Shown in pieces: positions 51,694 through 64,000 of a DNA stretch of 64,000 nucleotides. Position 1 is the first letter of the stretch. The number at the start of each line of letters is the position of its first letter. The notes under the pieces are model-generated. The model worked only from the letters and a program-made list of their open reading frames with translations. It did no database searches and was not told the DNA's origin. The position numbers and the translations under genes were made by a program. This DNA comes from Casuarina equisetifolia. Lineage: Eukaryota; Streptophyta; Magnoliopsida; Fagales; Casuarinaceae. The stretch spans positions 8,358,501 through 8,422,500 of the forward strand of contig CM052360.1 of the NCBI GenBank assembly GCA_028551475.1. Direction: 5' to 3'.

Positions 51694-52941
51694 TTTTTCC
51701 TTCTCTCGCCAAAGTCAACTCTGTCCGATCCTTAGGGTTCGTTCTTCCCATTTATGGTCGTCAACAACGGTTATAGTGGGCTGGGAACGGCAAAAACTTC
51801 CAGGCTTTTTATCCAGTGAAGTGGGCCTCTCCTCTCTGGTCGTCAGAGGCGATTTCCGAGTCCGGAATGGGCTGGGGGCTTCATAGTGTAGTATGGACCA
51901 GCTCACTTCGTACATAAGACGAACCAATCTAGGATTGTGAGGTGGCGTACGACTAAATGTCAAAAACTTAATGAGGAAATTAAGGTTGTTAATTCTTGTC
52001 AGGCGGTCCGATTTAGGAAAAAAAAAACAAGTGGTTTGACTCTGTGTCTCGCAGATCTGCTATTCTTCCTGATTCAGGGGAAGGAAATATTTCATAAAGA
52101 AAAAAAGTAATGGACAAAGGAAAAAGCGTAACGTGCGATTATCGTGACCAAAGATTCTTCGGACCACGTTGGGAGTTGCAAATGCGTCGCTGTCAAGGAA
52201 TTGCTTTTGACCATCTTTTGTGCGTAGGGGACGTTCCCACCCTGTCACTGTCTCTATTCTTTTGATGTTTGGGGACGTGAAGATTTAATCTCTAAGAACA
52301 GTTGATTAGTTGGAGTGTTTGATCTTTAATGAGACTTTCCTAGCCATATAATCCAAGTATTAATGAAATAATCAAGACAAAATATAATTAGCAAAGCGAG
52401 TGGCCAAAGAAAATGATGCATAATAGGCATAGTGAGGCTGTTGGCTGTAGCGAGTGAGAAGCAGCAAAGTTGTGGGAGGGAGAGAGAAAGGGAGAGAAAG
52501 AGAGAGAGAGAGAGCTCCGGCAAACCCTCCATCACCGAGATACTTGTCTTCCACCCGTGGTAGCAAAAAAAGCGAGGCAAGCGACATTATCGTGCCTTGC
52601 CACGGGGCGAATACCGGTTCCGGCCTCTCTCGTCTCTTCTTCGTTTGTCCCTGATCACGTCTCCCGCGGACTTTCGGGCTCTGGAAGCTGCACTCAGAGC
52701 CTCGATCCGCTCAGTCCCTCCCCACAATATACGAAACTAAGCTAAAGCTTCATACTGGAATACGGGTAAGAAGAAGGTTGATTTTTCCTTCCCAATGTTT
52801 CTTCCCATCCGCATTTCGTTATTATTCATCAATTTTTGGTCATTGCAAATTTTCGTGTGCAGATCAGGTGGTAGGTACGTGTCCAACATTGAAATGCGCA
52901 GTTGACGCCAAGAGATCTTAAGATCCTGGCGGTGGGTGGTA
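51694..52941. other. Divergent region between HYD1 and the DHHC gene
   Basis: Holds both promoters and leaders. A purine tract with GA repeats lies at 52474-52514. GT at 52766 and AG at 52862 could bound a leader intron of the DHHC gene. No coding gene seen. Confidence 0.65.
52474..52514 (+). repeat. GA-rich purine microsatellite
   Basis: 41 uninterrupted purines, ending in a pure GA repeat, about 430 bp before the DHHC ATG. GA repeats near plant transcript starts can bind BPC/GAGA factors; here this is inference. Confidence 0.85.
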
Positions 52942-55900
52942 ATGGCTATGATGCAAAGTAGGTTGTACACAAATTCGGTACCTCCTCAGCTCTCCGACTC
53001 CAACAGGCGTATCATCGGCGACCACAATGGTTCCTCATCCTTGCGTACTTATCAAGTTTGGAAAGGAAGCAATGTGAGAGGCCTTGTTTTCTCTGTTAAA
53101 TTTTCATTTGCATAAGTTTTGTTTCTTGATAGACCCAAGCTAAAGCACCTGAGTTAATTATTCAACGACGAAAATTTGTTGCAGAAATTTTGCTTGGGAG
53201 GCAGGCTTATATTTGGTCCAGATGTGAGGTCCATATTCCTCACTCTGTTTCTGATCGTAACCCCAGTGGTCCTATTTTGTGTCTTTGTTTCTCGGAGCCT
53301 CATTCATGAATTCCACCACCATTCGGGCAATCTTGTTGTAGCTATATGCGCTATCTTCACTGTATATGTGAGTTCTTCCTTCTCTACCGATCGGCTTCCT
53401 TACTACCATTTTCATTTTATTTGTATGCGTAAAGAATCATTGTGGATTTTGAGTTCATAAAGATAAAAATGTAGGCACCTATTTTTGCATTCTGTCTCAT
53501 ATTATACTTAGCTCTTATGCAGATGAGTGACTAAGGAGATAGGAAGGATGAGAAAAAAAAATTGCATACATTTTAGTTTATAGGTAATGTTGATCCCGGT
53601 TTAAGTCAGCTAAATGACTGCAAAATATTCAGCTGATTTTTTCCGTTCTCTTTTCTGAGGAACGGAATAATGATGTTTAAGGATTGAAGCAAAGTGAAGC
53701 GCAAGGAACGAACAATTTAAATTTGTGAAATAATTAGGGTATTCTTTTCTTAACAATTTGATTATGGACTTTGTTGAGTTGCCAACTACGCAGGTTGTAA
53801 TTCTCCTCTTCCTAACATCTGGAAGAGATCCTGGCATCATTCCTCGTAACGCACATCCTCCAGAACCCGATGAGGAAGGGGATAGCTCTAGTCTCTCTGC
53901 TGACTGGCCTGGATCTCAAAGTGGTGCACCAAATTTACCACCCATAAAAGATGTTACCGTCAATGGCATGGTAGTCAAGGTCAAATATTGTCAGACGTGC
54001 ATGCTATATCGCCCACCACGGTGCTCTCATTGTTCTATTTGTAATAACTGTGTCGAGCGTTTTGATCACCATTGCCCATGGGTAGGACAGTGTATTGGGA
54101 AGGTATGTTCATTCAAACCTCCCCTTCCCTTTCCTTGTTTCTCCTTCTAAATCGAATATAATTTGAACATTCCCACTTCCTTTAATTTCCTTAATGCCAT
54201 ATGTGGTTCATTATTGGGTTCTTAAACGTTTGGATTTCACCACACTTAGGTGACCAGTGCAGGCTTTTTTTTTTTTTTGGATGCTCTGGAGTCTATTAGC
54301 TAACTGTCCTTTTCTTTTGTATTATCTTATAGTCCGAAGCTGTATCTTTAGAGCCATGTGTTCATGCTCTTAAATAAGCTTGTTTCTCACAAGAAAATAA
54401 CGATTTGACTTTTAAACTATGTTCTGTGAAAATTGGGGTCGAGAATGTTACGTAAGTACATGAAAAGGAAGAGTCTTTTATCTGGAGGTAAAACAAAAGG
54501 GCTTGCTGATTGTGGAGTTCGTGTTGGAATATGTCATACATTACAAATCCTTCTGTGCTTATTTTCGTTAATACCTGTTTAAATATTTTATGCATGTCTA
54601 TCTACTGTTGTCATTAACATCTTTGTTATGACTTCGTTTTTCTCGAATGCGCATCTTTAGATTTTCCTACTCACTTCCAACCTAATTACGCTAGGACTGG
54701 TTTAATCCTTCTTCACCTTCCTGTTCCATGGTCATTCTTCTCTTGCTCTTTGAATCATAACCGTTGGCATGCATTATAAGTGTGGGCTAAATTTAGATGG
54801 AGATAACTTAATAGTACAAGTCTAATACAGGACGGAGTATTTTTTCCAATCTAGATAGTCATACATTGCTTTATGGAGTGCTTATTCGAGATATAATAAT
54901 TCCAGATTTAACAATTGGTACATCCTGCTTGGGGTTCACCCTTAGGTCACAGGATCTCTGCCTGTAGGAATCAATGCATATCTTCGTGAACCAGAGGAGA
55001 AAAAGAAAAAGAAAAGGTCTTAACGTCTGGATCTTCACGTTTATGTGATTTAAAGGATGTTTCTTCGAAGTGACATTTAGGGAGCGGGTTGCAGGCATCT
55101 CGTTCTTGAAAGTTACATGAAATCAATTAACAGAGCCAGAGATTTTACCTTTCGGAAGGGGGGTGAACTAATAAAATAAGGTTTTTATTTTTATTTTTAT
55201 TTTTATTTTTATCTTTTTTAAAATTGAATTGTTTTCCCTAATACAGTTGAGTAAAATCTTTTCAAATAACATGACAGAAGGTTGTATAGAAGTTAAGTAA
55301 AACAAATACGGACCTAATTGGATGTCAAAATTTTTCTTTAACAAATAGATTGAGCAATTAATTGGTTATATATGTTGATTTCTAGAGAGAAGAAAAGAAA
55401 AGAAAAAAAACTGAACCCGTGATTGGAACAGAAAAACCATTACATTAATATTTATCTATATGTGCTTTGGAAAAAAAAATAAATTTCATGAATGTTACTT
55501 GGTATATACTTTCACCAAATTAGCTAACTACGCCAAAACTGTAAAGCTGCTAGGCAGTTTAGTAATTTAGCAAGTTTTATTCTATCTATCTATTTGGGTG
55601 TGTCCCACTTAAGGTGTTACTGCAACGGGCTAACAACCAAGCGAAGAAAGAAGAAAATAATGCTTTGGTATACTTTATTTGTGGAGAGGAGAAAGACAAC
55701 CGAAAAAAGGAAAGGTAAAAACCGAATTACTGAAGAGATGGAAAAAAGTGTGAAGACATTTTAAGTTTTGAGAAACCAATATGATATAAAACCATTATGA
55801 AGTGTTTCAAGAGCTTGGTAAAACTTCGTTTTTCTTTGAACTAATTTGTCTTATGCATTATTATATGGTTCGCTTAACTCCTGCAGAATTTCCTAAGTTG

Positions 55901-57564
55901 CTGACTAGTGTTCTGGCAGTGTGTAGTCCATCAATCAGTTCATATGTGTGTGTGTGTGTAAGAAGTTTCTTTACATGCAAATTATAACAAAGTGGAATAT
56001 GGCGGCCGTATCTCAAAATCTCCTGCTCATTGTGTTTCTTGGAAGGAGTTTGTCCCTTTGTAGTAGGGGGTGCCACTAGCAGAACATTCCTTTCTGCCAG
56101 ATTTCCAAATTAATTTTACAAAATTTCAAGTAGAGGTTTTGTATTAGGAAGCCTAAGACATTCTGATATGGAGTGGAAGATTTTCGATAATGGCTGTGAT
56201 TTTGTGATTCCTTACTTCACAATGGAAGATTCTTTTTTTGAACTTGCCCAAAGAAATTGAGAGAGTATGTAGTTTTGATGGCCATCCAATCGTCCCAATC
56301 TATTTAGGGCAAATTATTAGGTGCGACCAGAAAGTGTTTTCATCTGCTGCTGGTTGCAAGTCACATATACAAAGGATGAGATGTGTTTTAAGGTCCAAGT
56401 TTGTTTATGTCAATCATTTCCAAACTTTAGCCATCACCTTATCCTTTGGGCTTTTGTTTGTTGCCTATCTATGTGTTTAATTATATGTTTGAATTCTTAC
56501 ATGCATGTCAAAATTCATGCTGCTAGATGTATACATGCTATAGATACCTGGATTGCTACATATGAACAGGCACATAGATGCATGTATGGTCATTTCCTCA
56601 ATTGAGATCTGAGAGATGGGTTTTCTCTTTATACTGTGCTGGCTGTTATTTGGTCGTGTCTGTATACGTTATTCACTGTCTGGTTCTTACTCAAAATAAG
56701 TTTCAAAAGATGACTTTTTTAATCATAGTCTGCTAGTTGTCAATGCAGGATGTTTTCTTGGCTATTGTGTTCCTAACATGATTGAAGTGTTTTCTTTACA
56801 GAGGAACTACAGATTCTTTTTCATGTTTGTGTCCTCGACCACCATTCTTTGCCTATATGTTTTTGCCTTCTGCTGGGTGAACGTCAGGAAAATAATGGAT
56901 ACCTACCATTTGAATCTCTGGAGAGCTTTTCTGAAGTCCCCTGTTTCGGGAGTTCTGGTTTTATATACATTTGTAGCTGCTTGGTTTGTTGGAGGCCTTA
57001 CCGCTTTTCATATGTATTTAATTATCACCAATCAGGTTCCCATCTCCTCTTTTCCCTCTATTCCTCTTTGTTGTTCCTGTAGGCTTTCGTCTAGTTATCA
57101 AGTCTTGTATTACATTTTTGCAGACAACATATGAGAACTTCAGGTACAGGTATGATGGGAAGATGAATCCTTATAACCGCGGGTGTGTCCAAAATATCAT
57201 GGAGATCTTCTTTTCTAAAATTCCCAGTTCTAAGAACAAGTTCAGGGCAAAGCTAAAGGGGGATACATCTTCTGTCCTCGCCACTTCAATGGGATTGCAC
57301 CACGCCATGAGCCCAGAAATGCCCAAAACAAGCTTTGACATAGAGAGTGGAAAAAGGCAAGCTGTTGCTGCTGAAGATTTTGAAGAAATACATAGTCAGA
57401 TGGAAAGTATTTCCGGATTGGAGAGGTGTGGAACCCAGCCAAGACATGCTAACCGGGATCACAAACCAAACTGGGAGATTTCACCTGATATACGAATTTT
57501 GGCTGCTGACTTCGCAATGGAACATAGTTCAACAGAGAGACAGAAAATACATGGCGGGCGCTGA
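52942..57564 (+). CDS. Protein S-acyltransferase, DHHC-CRD palmitoyltransferase
   Basis: Attaches palmitate to cysteines of membrane-associated proteins, probably at Golgi, vesicle or plasma membrane. Five exons (52942-53073, 53185-53367, 53794-54102, 56802-57035, 57124-57564) join in phase to 432 residues. Two membrane helices come from exon 2 and the start of exon 3, then the loop motif [13 protein letters not shown] that plant members share, then the cysteine-rich domain (about 168-216) with [16 protein letters not shown] and the catalytic DHHC at 196-199. Two more helices lie in exon 4 and the TTYE motif (287-290) opens exon 5. The C-terminal tail has no known domain. Intron 3 is 2.7 kb. 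Resembles the Arabidopsis PAT group with long N-terminal cytosolic segment; the orthologue number is uncertain. Confidence 0.95.
54103..56801 (+). other. Long third intron of the DHHC gene
   Basis: 2.7 kb, GT donor and AG acceptor, AT-rich. Includes an ATTTTT repeat at about 55183-55213 and a GT repeat at about 55945-55958. Its size suggests an absorbed insertion, but no element ends were found. Confidence 0.8.
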
Positions 57565-58257
57565 CCATGGCTATTGTGGCCTAAGCGATCTTAGTGAGGG
57601 TAATCTTCTGATCTTAGAGCCAAGTTGAAATTTCTAACCTGGCTGATTGAAATTGGTTACTGAAGTGATGCCGAACACGAAAAAGTCTACCTATGAACAA
57701 TATTTTGCCACAAGCTTTTTTCTTTTATAGGAAGAAATGCATTGGTTCAGTTGGAATGTGAAGAGGCATCAAACTGCCGTCATGGATACGTGGGGTGCGT
57801 GTTTTGCTATATTGTAACTGTGTTTTTTGGGAATTTTGTCGGGTGTTGATAATTGTAATTTGCTGGATAAGTCAACAGTGATGCAGAAAAACCAAAGCCC
57901 TCATACCTTAAGCTCCGATTCGCTTGATTTTTTCATCTTTTGTTGATACATTAATTAAATGATTAATTATGATTAGGAAATATCCTGCCTTTGAGTACAT
58001 ACATTCGTAAACCAAAGGGCTTTGTAAAGTGGCATTCTTGTAGTCCATAGAGGTACATACGTAGAGACTCCGCATTCTTCGTAGATCCACCTACTGAAAA
58101 GCTTGGGGCTCAAATGGGCAACTTTGTTACGGCTAAACAATCTGATGGGGATCCATGGTTCAAACTATTTCAACTGGGGTTGCTTCTGCAGAAAAACTGG
58201 ACAGCAGTGGGAGCATCAGATAAGTTCCTAAACGTTCCCCTAAAAACTCGATCGACT
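57565..58257. other. Convergent gap between DHHC and IDD genes
   Basis: Holds both 3' UTRs; nothing else recognised. Confidence 0.7.
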
Positions 58258-60515
58258 TTACCATTCTGAGTGCAAATCGTGCACGCTTTGCTGTGCCTTT
58301 GGATATTCCAACCCAATAACACTACCATCGTAGCTTCTCTTTTTCCCAGCGCTGGATTTCCCAGATGATTCCACTCCTAAGAAATCAACTGTCATCTTGT
58401 CTCCTCCCATGTATACACGTTTAAACGGATCACCAGCATGTCCACTGTCTAAGTTCATGGAAAGAGGAGAGTGAAACAATGCAGTCTGAGAAACGGTATA
58501 ACTTGGTAGTTGGTTTTCCGGGTTCAAGGTTCCATAATAGGTCTCTGGATCTCCGAAAATAGAATCATTGCTGCTCCCAGCAATTGGCCCTATATCACCT
58601 GCGACTACCGAAGCACCCCCCTGGGCGGACCCGGACGGGTTCATGCTGTTATTGTTGTACCCATTAAATCCTCTGAGGAGTATCGGCGCAAATGAATTGT
58701 CGCTGGTTTTAGCACCCATTTCTGCGGCTTTTTGTAACAGCGCTGTTGCAGATGAGTAGCAGGAACCAACTGCCATTGGATGGGCATTTAATCCGCTGTC
58801 GGAGCCAAAACATGTACGGGATGTGTTTGTATTGTAAGTATTGTCCAAAGTACCTGATTTCAAGACTGCGTCTGAGTCCAAAGACATTGGCTTTAGTGGA
58901 TTGTCACCGTTCGCATTAGGCATGGACAACTTCATTGCTGTGTTTGTATTTGAGAAAGAATCAGAGCTGGCCATTGGTGAAATGAAAAACTCTTGTGCGT
59001 GGCTCTGTAACATCCCCCCTCCGGTAGCCGCGTTCTGGTTTGCCCTGTGATTCTCCTCCGTCAATGCATCGCAGAAGGCTCGATGAGTGACAAAGCTGTC
59101 CTTCCTGTGCAAAACGTTGGTTAGAGCAACACGGATCAGCCTCTTATAATAATTATGCACCACATAGTGCTTGTCCGTTGCCACCCATGCAATAATTAAC
59201 AAAAGAATGGTGCATGAAAGCTTCCTAAAGTATGAAGTGCGAAAATATGACCAACAGATAAACAGATAAGAGTTTGGGAAATGTTAATATTGACCTCGAG
59301 AAGATGGTGCCACAATCACAACGATACTCTCGGGTCCCACAGATCTTGGTGTGAGCCTTCCAGTCTGATTGAACAGCATAACGTTTGGAGCACCTGTCAC
59401 ACTTCCATTTCTTTTCTCCATGCTTCCTGCAGAAATGTTTCTTAATGCCGGTTAAGTCACCCAGAGCCCGGCTTGGATCATGGTGCACACAGTTGGGCTC
59501 TGGACAGACGTACACCCTCTTCTTAGCCTGCGTGTTCGTCCTTTGCTTCAGCTTCCAGGGCAAGTTGTGCCCTCTTCGGTGGAGCTGAAGGTTCTGATCT
59601 CTCTGAAATCCTTTGTGACATACCTCACAGATATATCTATTTGTTGCCATCAGAGTTTTTGGTGACAGTGCTACAACCTCCGCATCTGGGTCTGCAAAAT
59701 GTTCCAAAGAAGAAAAATAAGCTGATTTAGTATATTCACAGAATTCTAGGGTTCACCCGTTCACTTCTTTCAAATTGTGCTTAAAAAGACCTTCCGTAAG
59801 CCTTCTTTTGGAAGTTCATATTTAAAACTAACGACAGACTAAGAGAAATTGGACCATTGCGTAAACTATGATAGCCTGCCCAACATTTACCACATATTCT
59901 TCAATTATGAATAAACTAATCCGTTACTATACAACTTAAAAGAGCTAATATCAACAGATTTACAATCACCATTTTCCAGACAGCTATAGCTACCAAAGTG
60001 ATCGTTATATATTGGTGATATGATGACTATACAAGGCCTTGTCAGACTAATTGACAAAACAAATGGTTCCCAGATGACTATGTATCATGATCAAGAAAAT
60101 CAATAGATTGGAATTGCAGCAACGATAATGTCCATTTCAAATACTGAAGGCCGACATAAGTCAAGTTGTAATTTAGTGAAAATCTAAACCAGTTGCTAAG
60201 TTTCTAGCTGAAACTGGCATCACTCTGAATACCATATTAGACAGGCAGTTCACGATCACCTGTTTCTGGTTCTTATCGAGCATATTCTTTGGAATCCTGT
60301 CCTGATATGCATGCATACTGCACTTTAAAATAGATATATAAGATTGTTTGCTTGCCTGGGTTGCCTGGAAGATTTCGTTTCTTTTTCACTGCGGTGGACG
60401 AAGTGGAGGCATCACGACCTTTTTCAGCAGGAGGCGGACTCCCTGTAGAAGACTGAGAAGCGACCGTGCTCTGAAACTGCTCATCTTCTTCAAATTCCTG
60501 AGAGAAGTTTGACAT
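58258..60515 (-). CDS. INDETERMINATE-DOMAIN (IDD) C2H2 zinc-finger transcription factor
   Basis: Plant-specific nuclear regulator of the family of maize ID1, JACKDAW and MAGPIE. Three exons (60515-60356, 59691-59295, 59104-58258) join in phase to 467 residues. A basic nuclear signal KKKR (44-47) precedes four fingers: C75/C78/H91/H95; C116/C121/H139/H144; C151/C154/H167/C171; C178/C180/H193/C197. Family blocks include NPDPDAEVVALSPKTLMATN, FQRDQNLQLHRRGHNLPWKL and, in the C-terminal half, SATALLQKAAEMGAK and TVDFLGV. The first intron starts with GC instead of GT, but the joined codon gives the family-invariant NPDPDAEV. The ATG of MSNFSQEF was chosen as typical; an earlier in-frame ATG at 60602 would add 29 residues. 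Targets cannot be read from sequence. Confidence 0.95.
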
Positions 60516-62515
60516 GTTTGGTAGGTCTTGTCTATCCAAAGTTTGGATGAGGGAAGCCGATAATATATGGAAGGTAAGGTAAGGCTTCCAAGTAGCAGAC
60601 AAAAAGAAGTTCCTTACGTAGCAACGTCAATCAAAGACCAGGGTCCACCAATTCATCATAAAGTTGAATTAGAATTCTATGAAAGCAACATTGTTCCATC
60701 AAAATAACATTAAGTGAAAGATCAAACATCGGTATGAAAAGACATGTGAAGTTGGGTCTGTTTGTCCTTTCCCTAGGTCAGGCAGGAGAGAGAATCTTCA
60801 AAGAATTCCTTTGGAGTTCTTGAACCTGGTAAAAGACAGCAACCTACTGCATCCTACGGCTAAAAAGATCCTTTTTTTTTATTTTTATTTTCAACTCACT
60901 ATTCGACCAACCGCCTCGAGCCATTTGTATGTTATACACGTTCAAAAAGTCGTCTAATGCTTATGTCTTCACGTTAAGAATTAGTTGGGACTGCAGGATG
61001 ATATGATCGAAGGGGTAACGTACAATTCAGAAAAGACGCAGGAGTGGATCCGAAAGAAGAGATCCATACGAAGAGACAACTTCAGTCCTCAAACTTATTC
61101 TTTAAAATTGTCTTGTATACCTGCTGCCATGATCACCTCGATACCGATCACCATTTGGCATATTTGTGCTTGTCTTTCCTGTTTGGCATTTCGTCGGGTT
61201 AAGTTGAGCTAGTCCATCTACATTAAATTTGGGGAAATTTAATGAATGTGTAAAAAACAACTAAAATCTTAAAGCTCTTTCTGTTTCTTTATATAACTTT
61301 TTCTGTGTTTTCTTTCTTTACATTATAGAAGGAAAAAATAAATGAATTATGATATGATATATCTCATAAGATACTCAATAATTGAATAAGAATCTTTATC
61401 AAATATCTTATCAACATGGTTCAATACAATTATTCTTCTTCTTCTCATCTCTTAACAGGAACAAGATTCCAATTTTGCAGCTTCCCTCACAAAGTACGAG
61501 GATGAAGTATACGAGCTCTATTAGTTGTAAGTGCTGGATAATGCCACAGTAATTATTTTGTTAAAAGAAGGCTCCAGCTCACTCTATCTTTCTTTCTGAC
61601 ATGTTAGTATGATCTTTTAAATTTTGTCCTAATTTATATCCAATAATCAAACCATTGTTTGGCAGATAGGTTAAGATAAAATGTTTCCTCATTTCAAATC
61701 CTGAAAATTTCTTTTTTGGTCTGAGAATAATGACAAATACAGTAATCAACAACTTATTTAGTTATTTTCAGTCAGAAAGTTATTTGCTTCAAAATATAAA
61801 ACGGGTGAAGAAAATTTGATTCACTTGGAAATAGTTTTCAACATGATGACACAACTAGTTAATATCAATTGCTAAGAAGAAATTTCTGTTGTGAGTTCTA
61901 ATGTTTTCTGGCGTTGCACGTATCGTCTTCCTTGAGGTTCATGGAAACCCCAGGTTTTAGTAATACTCCTGTTGGTTTTGCACTGTTGCCCTACGTCAAA
62001 ATTTCCATAAGTAGAACTTAAGAAACTATAATCACCTGACACCTGTTAATGCACATACTACATAAAGCAAAACATAGACGACACTGGGACTAGTCAAGGC
62101 CCTTTCTGATGCATAAGAAGGCCTAGTCTCTATGTACAAGATGACCTGACAACCAACCCCACTAGATTTCGATAAATCGGGAAGAAAGTCTCACGTTTCT
62201 TTCCTCACTGGCTTTGGATGAATTTCTCACATTTTACCCACTTGTGATACCTTTAAGAAAAGACGACCACCATGGTTTCGTCGTTTTCTCTATACCTGTA
62301 TGAGTCACCCAAAGTTTTTTCCTTTTTGCTAAATGGATCTTCCAAGTTTACTTGGACATTGGAGTTGGTGTCTCCTTTAAAATTGTCTACCGAAACTTGA
62401 AGAATCTACAGAAGTTTTGCTTGCATTATGTTACATTAGGAAGTAGAAACTATCAACGGAAATGTGAAAGTACAATGGATTTGTTCGGGTTTATTAAAAT
62501 GCTTTATCTCATATC
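60516..62515. other. Intergenic region between IDD promoter and HAK 3' end
   Basis: 2 kb with the IDD leader and promoter at the left and the HAK 3' UTR at the right. AT-rich around 61200-61450. Open frames at 60985-61212 and 62352-62612 have no recognisable product. No RNA gene or element seen. Confidence 0.6.
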
Positions 62516-64000
62516 TCATATCTCATATGTCAGTCCAACCTTTAGAAGCCTAGTATGTGGTATGGATAGTACTTTCTCCCCTTGCCTAGAGTTTTTTCTC
62601 AAGAAATCATAGGCATAGTTCACAACTACCTTCTTGAGGAAGGATGAATTGGGTTGTGCTACCACTTCCGTTTCTCCCAGGAGATAAAAAACACCATTCT
62701 CTATTGCTCTCTCCACCAACCTCAACTCTTCCACCTCCTGGTTAGGGATAGAGGTGTTTCGATTAGAAGAATTTGCTGACCTGGCCACATTGAATGTTTC
62801 AATAGAATTAGAAGCCGACGAAATGTGAGCTGGATTAGGCTGCTTCAGTGATTTATCAAATTGAACAGTTGATTCCCTTGCTTGTCCATCTTGCCCCAGT
62901 GGATCAGTAGCAACCCCCTCAAACATGAGTTGTTCTTGGTAAATAAATTCTTTCAATTTTTCCATTACTTGCTGCTCAAATTGTGTGGGTTCTGCAATTA
63001 CATCATTGTAGCCATACCTCACCACGCAACGGAACGTGTGAGCATTTCTTGGTTCAACTCGTCGAAACAGAAACCTCTCTTCCTGTGCAACTTTGGGAAT
63101 CGGAAGAGACTTAATCGAGATCAACACTAGGACAGAATGGATGGATGGCATATTAGAGATGAAGTGACTAAATATTGGAGGAATTCCGTGTTCAAGCTCT
63201 GAGTATAGCAGTCCCACCCCAGGCACCCGATTTATATTTGGGTCAGTGACCAGTGTTTTAATGACATCGGTGGAAACCTTGTTCATGATCTCAAACTTGT
63301 ATCGCTCTTTGTGAACGTAATGCCAAATCGCCATAATTGTCACTAACACAATAGCAATGGCCAATGGAAAGTATCCACCTTGTACGAACTTGCACAAGAC
63401 AGCTGATAGATATACCGCCTCTATGGTTCCGAAAACCACCACGAAGAGAGCAATCCACCATATGCTTGTCTTCCAGATGACAAGCATTATCACAGTAAGC
63501 ACACTTGTTGTGATTAACATTACAGAAACCACAGCAATTCCTGTCCAAATAAGTATAAGAAAAACAAAAAAGAGCTTATCATCATAGTTGTTATTGTTGA
63601 ATGTACTAGTATTGTTGATGTTAAGAAGCTCAATTTTTTCTAACTGTAGACTAAATATTATAATGTCTTTTTTACTTATAAAAAGAATTACGAAACAAGA
63701 TTTAAGTAATACAAAACTTTTGCAATGTTTTTCTTAAAAAGATTTATTTCAAACTATTTTTGATTATGAGTTTTATACATAACTGTACGGTCTCTTGAAT
63801 TTGGGCTTTAATATCATATTAAAAAATTTAATCATTTTTCAAAATCAACTCAAGAATAAAAGAACTTTTTTCTTGGTTGCTTAACTGAAAAAAGGAAAAT
63901 GTTTGGTTTAAAGTTTTTTAAGCTTACCATATGCATTTCCAAGCTTCTCGGTAGTTTTGAAGGCTAATGTGATGATTACACAAGCAATCATGAGAGCATA
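62516..64000 (-). CDS. HAK5: KUP/HAK/KT potassium transporter, HAK5-like, 5' part outside window
   Basis: High-affinity K+ uptake transporter of the plasma membrane. The last exon is 63540-62516; the one before it runs from the right edge down to 63928, joined over a short GT-AG intron to give NAYGIAVVSVM, a family motif. About 365 C-terminal residues are visible: the last membrane helices (VMLITTSVLTVIMLVIWK, ALFVVVFGTIEAVYLSA, YFPLAIAIVLVTIMAIWHYVH), then the long cytosolic tail with GVGLLYSELEHGIPPIFSHF and RNAHTFRCVVRYGYNDV. The last residues LLKVGLTYEI and YAYDFLRKNSRQGEK resemble cluster I members such as HAK5. Cluster assignment from the tail alone is tentative; the transporter family is not. 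Confidence 0.93.

Overview
This window is nuclear DNA from a flowering plant, most likely a eudicot or magnoliid. Spliced genes with GT-AG introns, plant-only families (RBOH, DYW-type PPR, PADRE, DUF761, IDD, KUP/HAK) and AT-rich gene-poor stretches holding decayed LTR retrotransposons all point that way. Species cannot be told from the sequence. Exon limits were set by eye from splice sites, reading phase and remembered family sequences; no alignment was run.

Layout, left to right. 1-3970 (+): 3' part of an RBOHD-like NADPH oxidase, cut by the window edge. 6523-8854 (-): a two-exon VTT-domain (TVP38/TMEM64-like) membrane protein. 10930-11697 (+): a PADRE/DUF4228 protein. 15046-22356 (+): an old Copia element flanked by AAAAG, carrying a nested solo LTR. 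22804-24816 (+): an intronless DYW-type PPR editing factor. 25610-28018 (-): calnexin. 28680-35529 (-): an old Ty3/gypsy element, also carrying a nested solo LTR, flanked by CAAGT. 36362-42231 (-): a complete 17-exon MCM2 with two E2F-type sites upstream. 43200-43769 (-): a DUF761 protein. 43770-48211: AT-rich intergenic DNA with repeats. 48212-49090 (-): an SRC2-like C2-domain protein. 49979-51693 (-): HYD1 sterol isomerase. 52942-57564 (+): a DHHC S-acyltransferase. 58258-60515 (-): an INDETERMINATE-DOMAIN zinc-finger factor whose first intron looks like GC-AG. 62516-64000 (-): 3' end of a KUP/HAK potassium transporter of HAK5 type, cut by the right edge.

The genes do not form a pathway or cluster; this is an ordinary plant gene neighbourhood. 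Several are linked only by theme: calnexin, HYD1, the VTT protein and the DHHC enzyme act in endomembranes, while RBOHD, PADRE, SRC2-like and HAK5 families are known for stress, calcium or nutrient responses.

I looked for an undescribed system and found no convincing one. The points most worth a second look are the GC-AG intron of the IDD gene, a tandem duplication that runs across the left edge of the gypsy element, the two nested solo LTRs, an overlapping upstream ORF on HYD1, and an odd second EF-hand in the RBOH.
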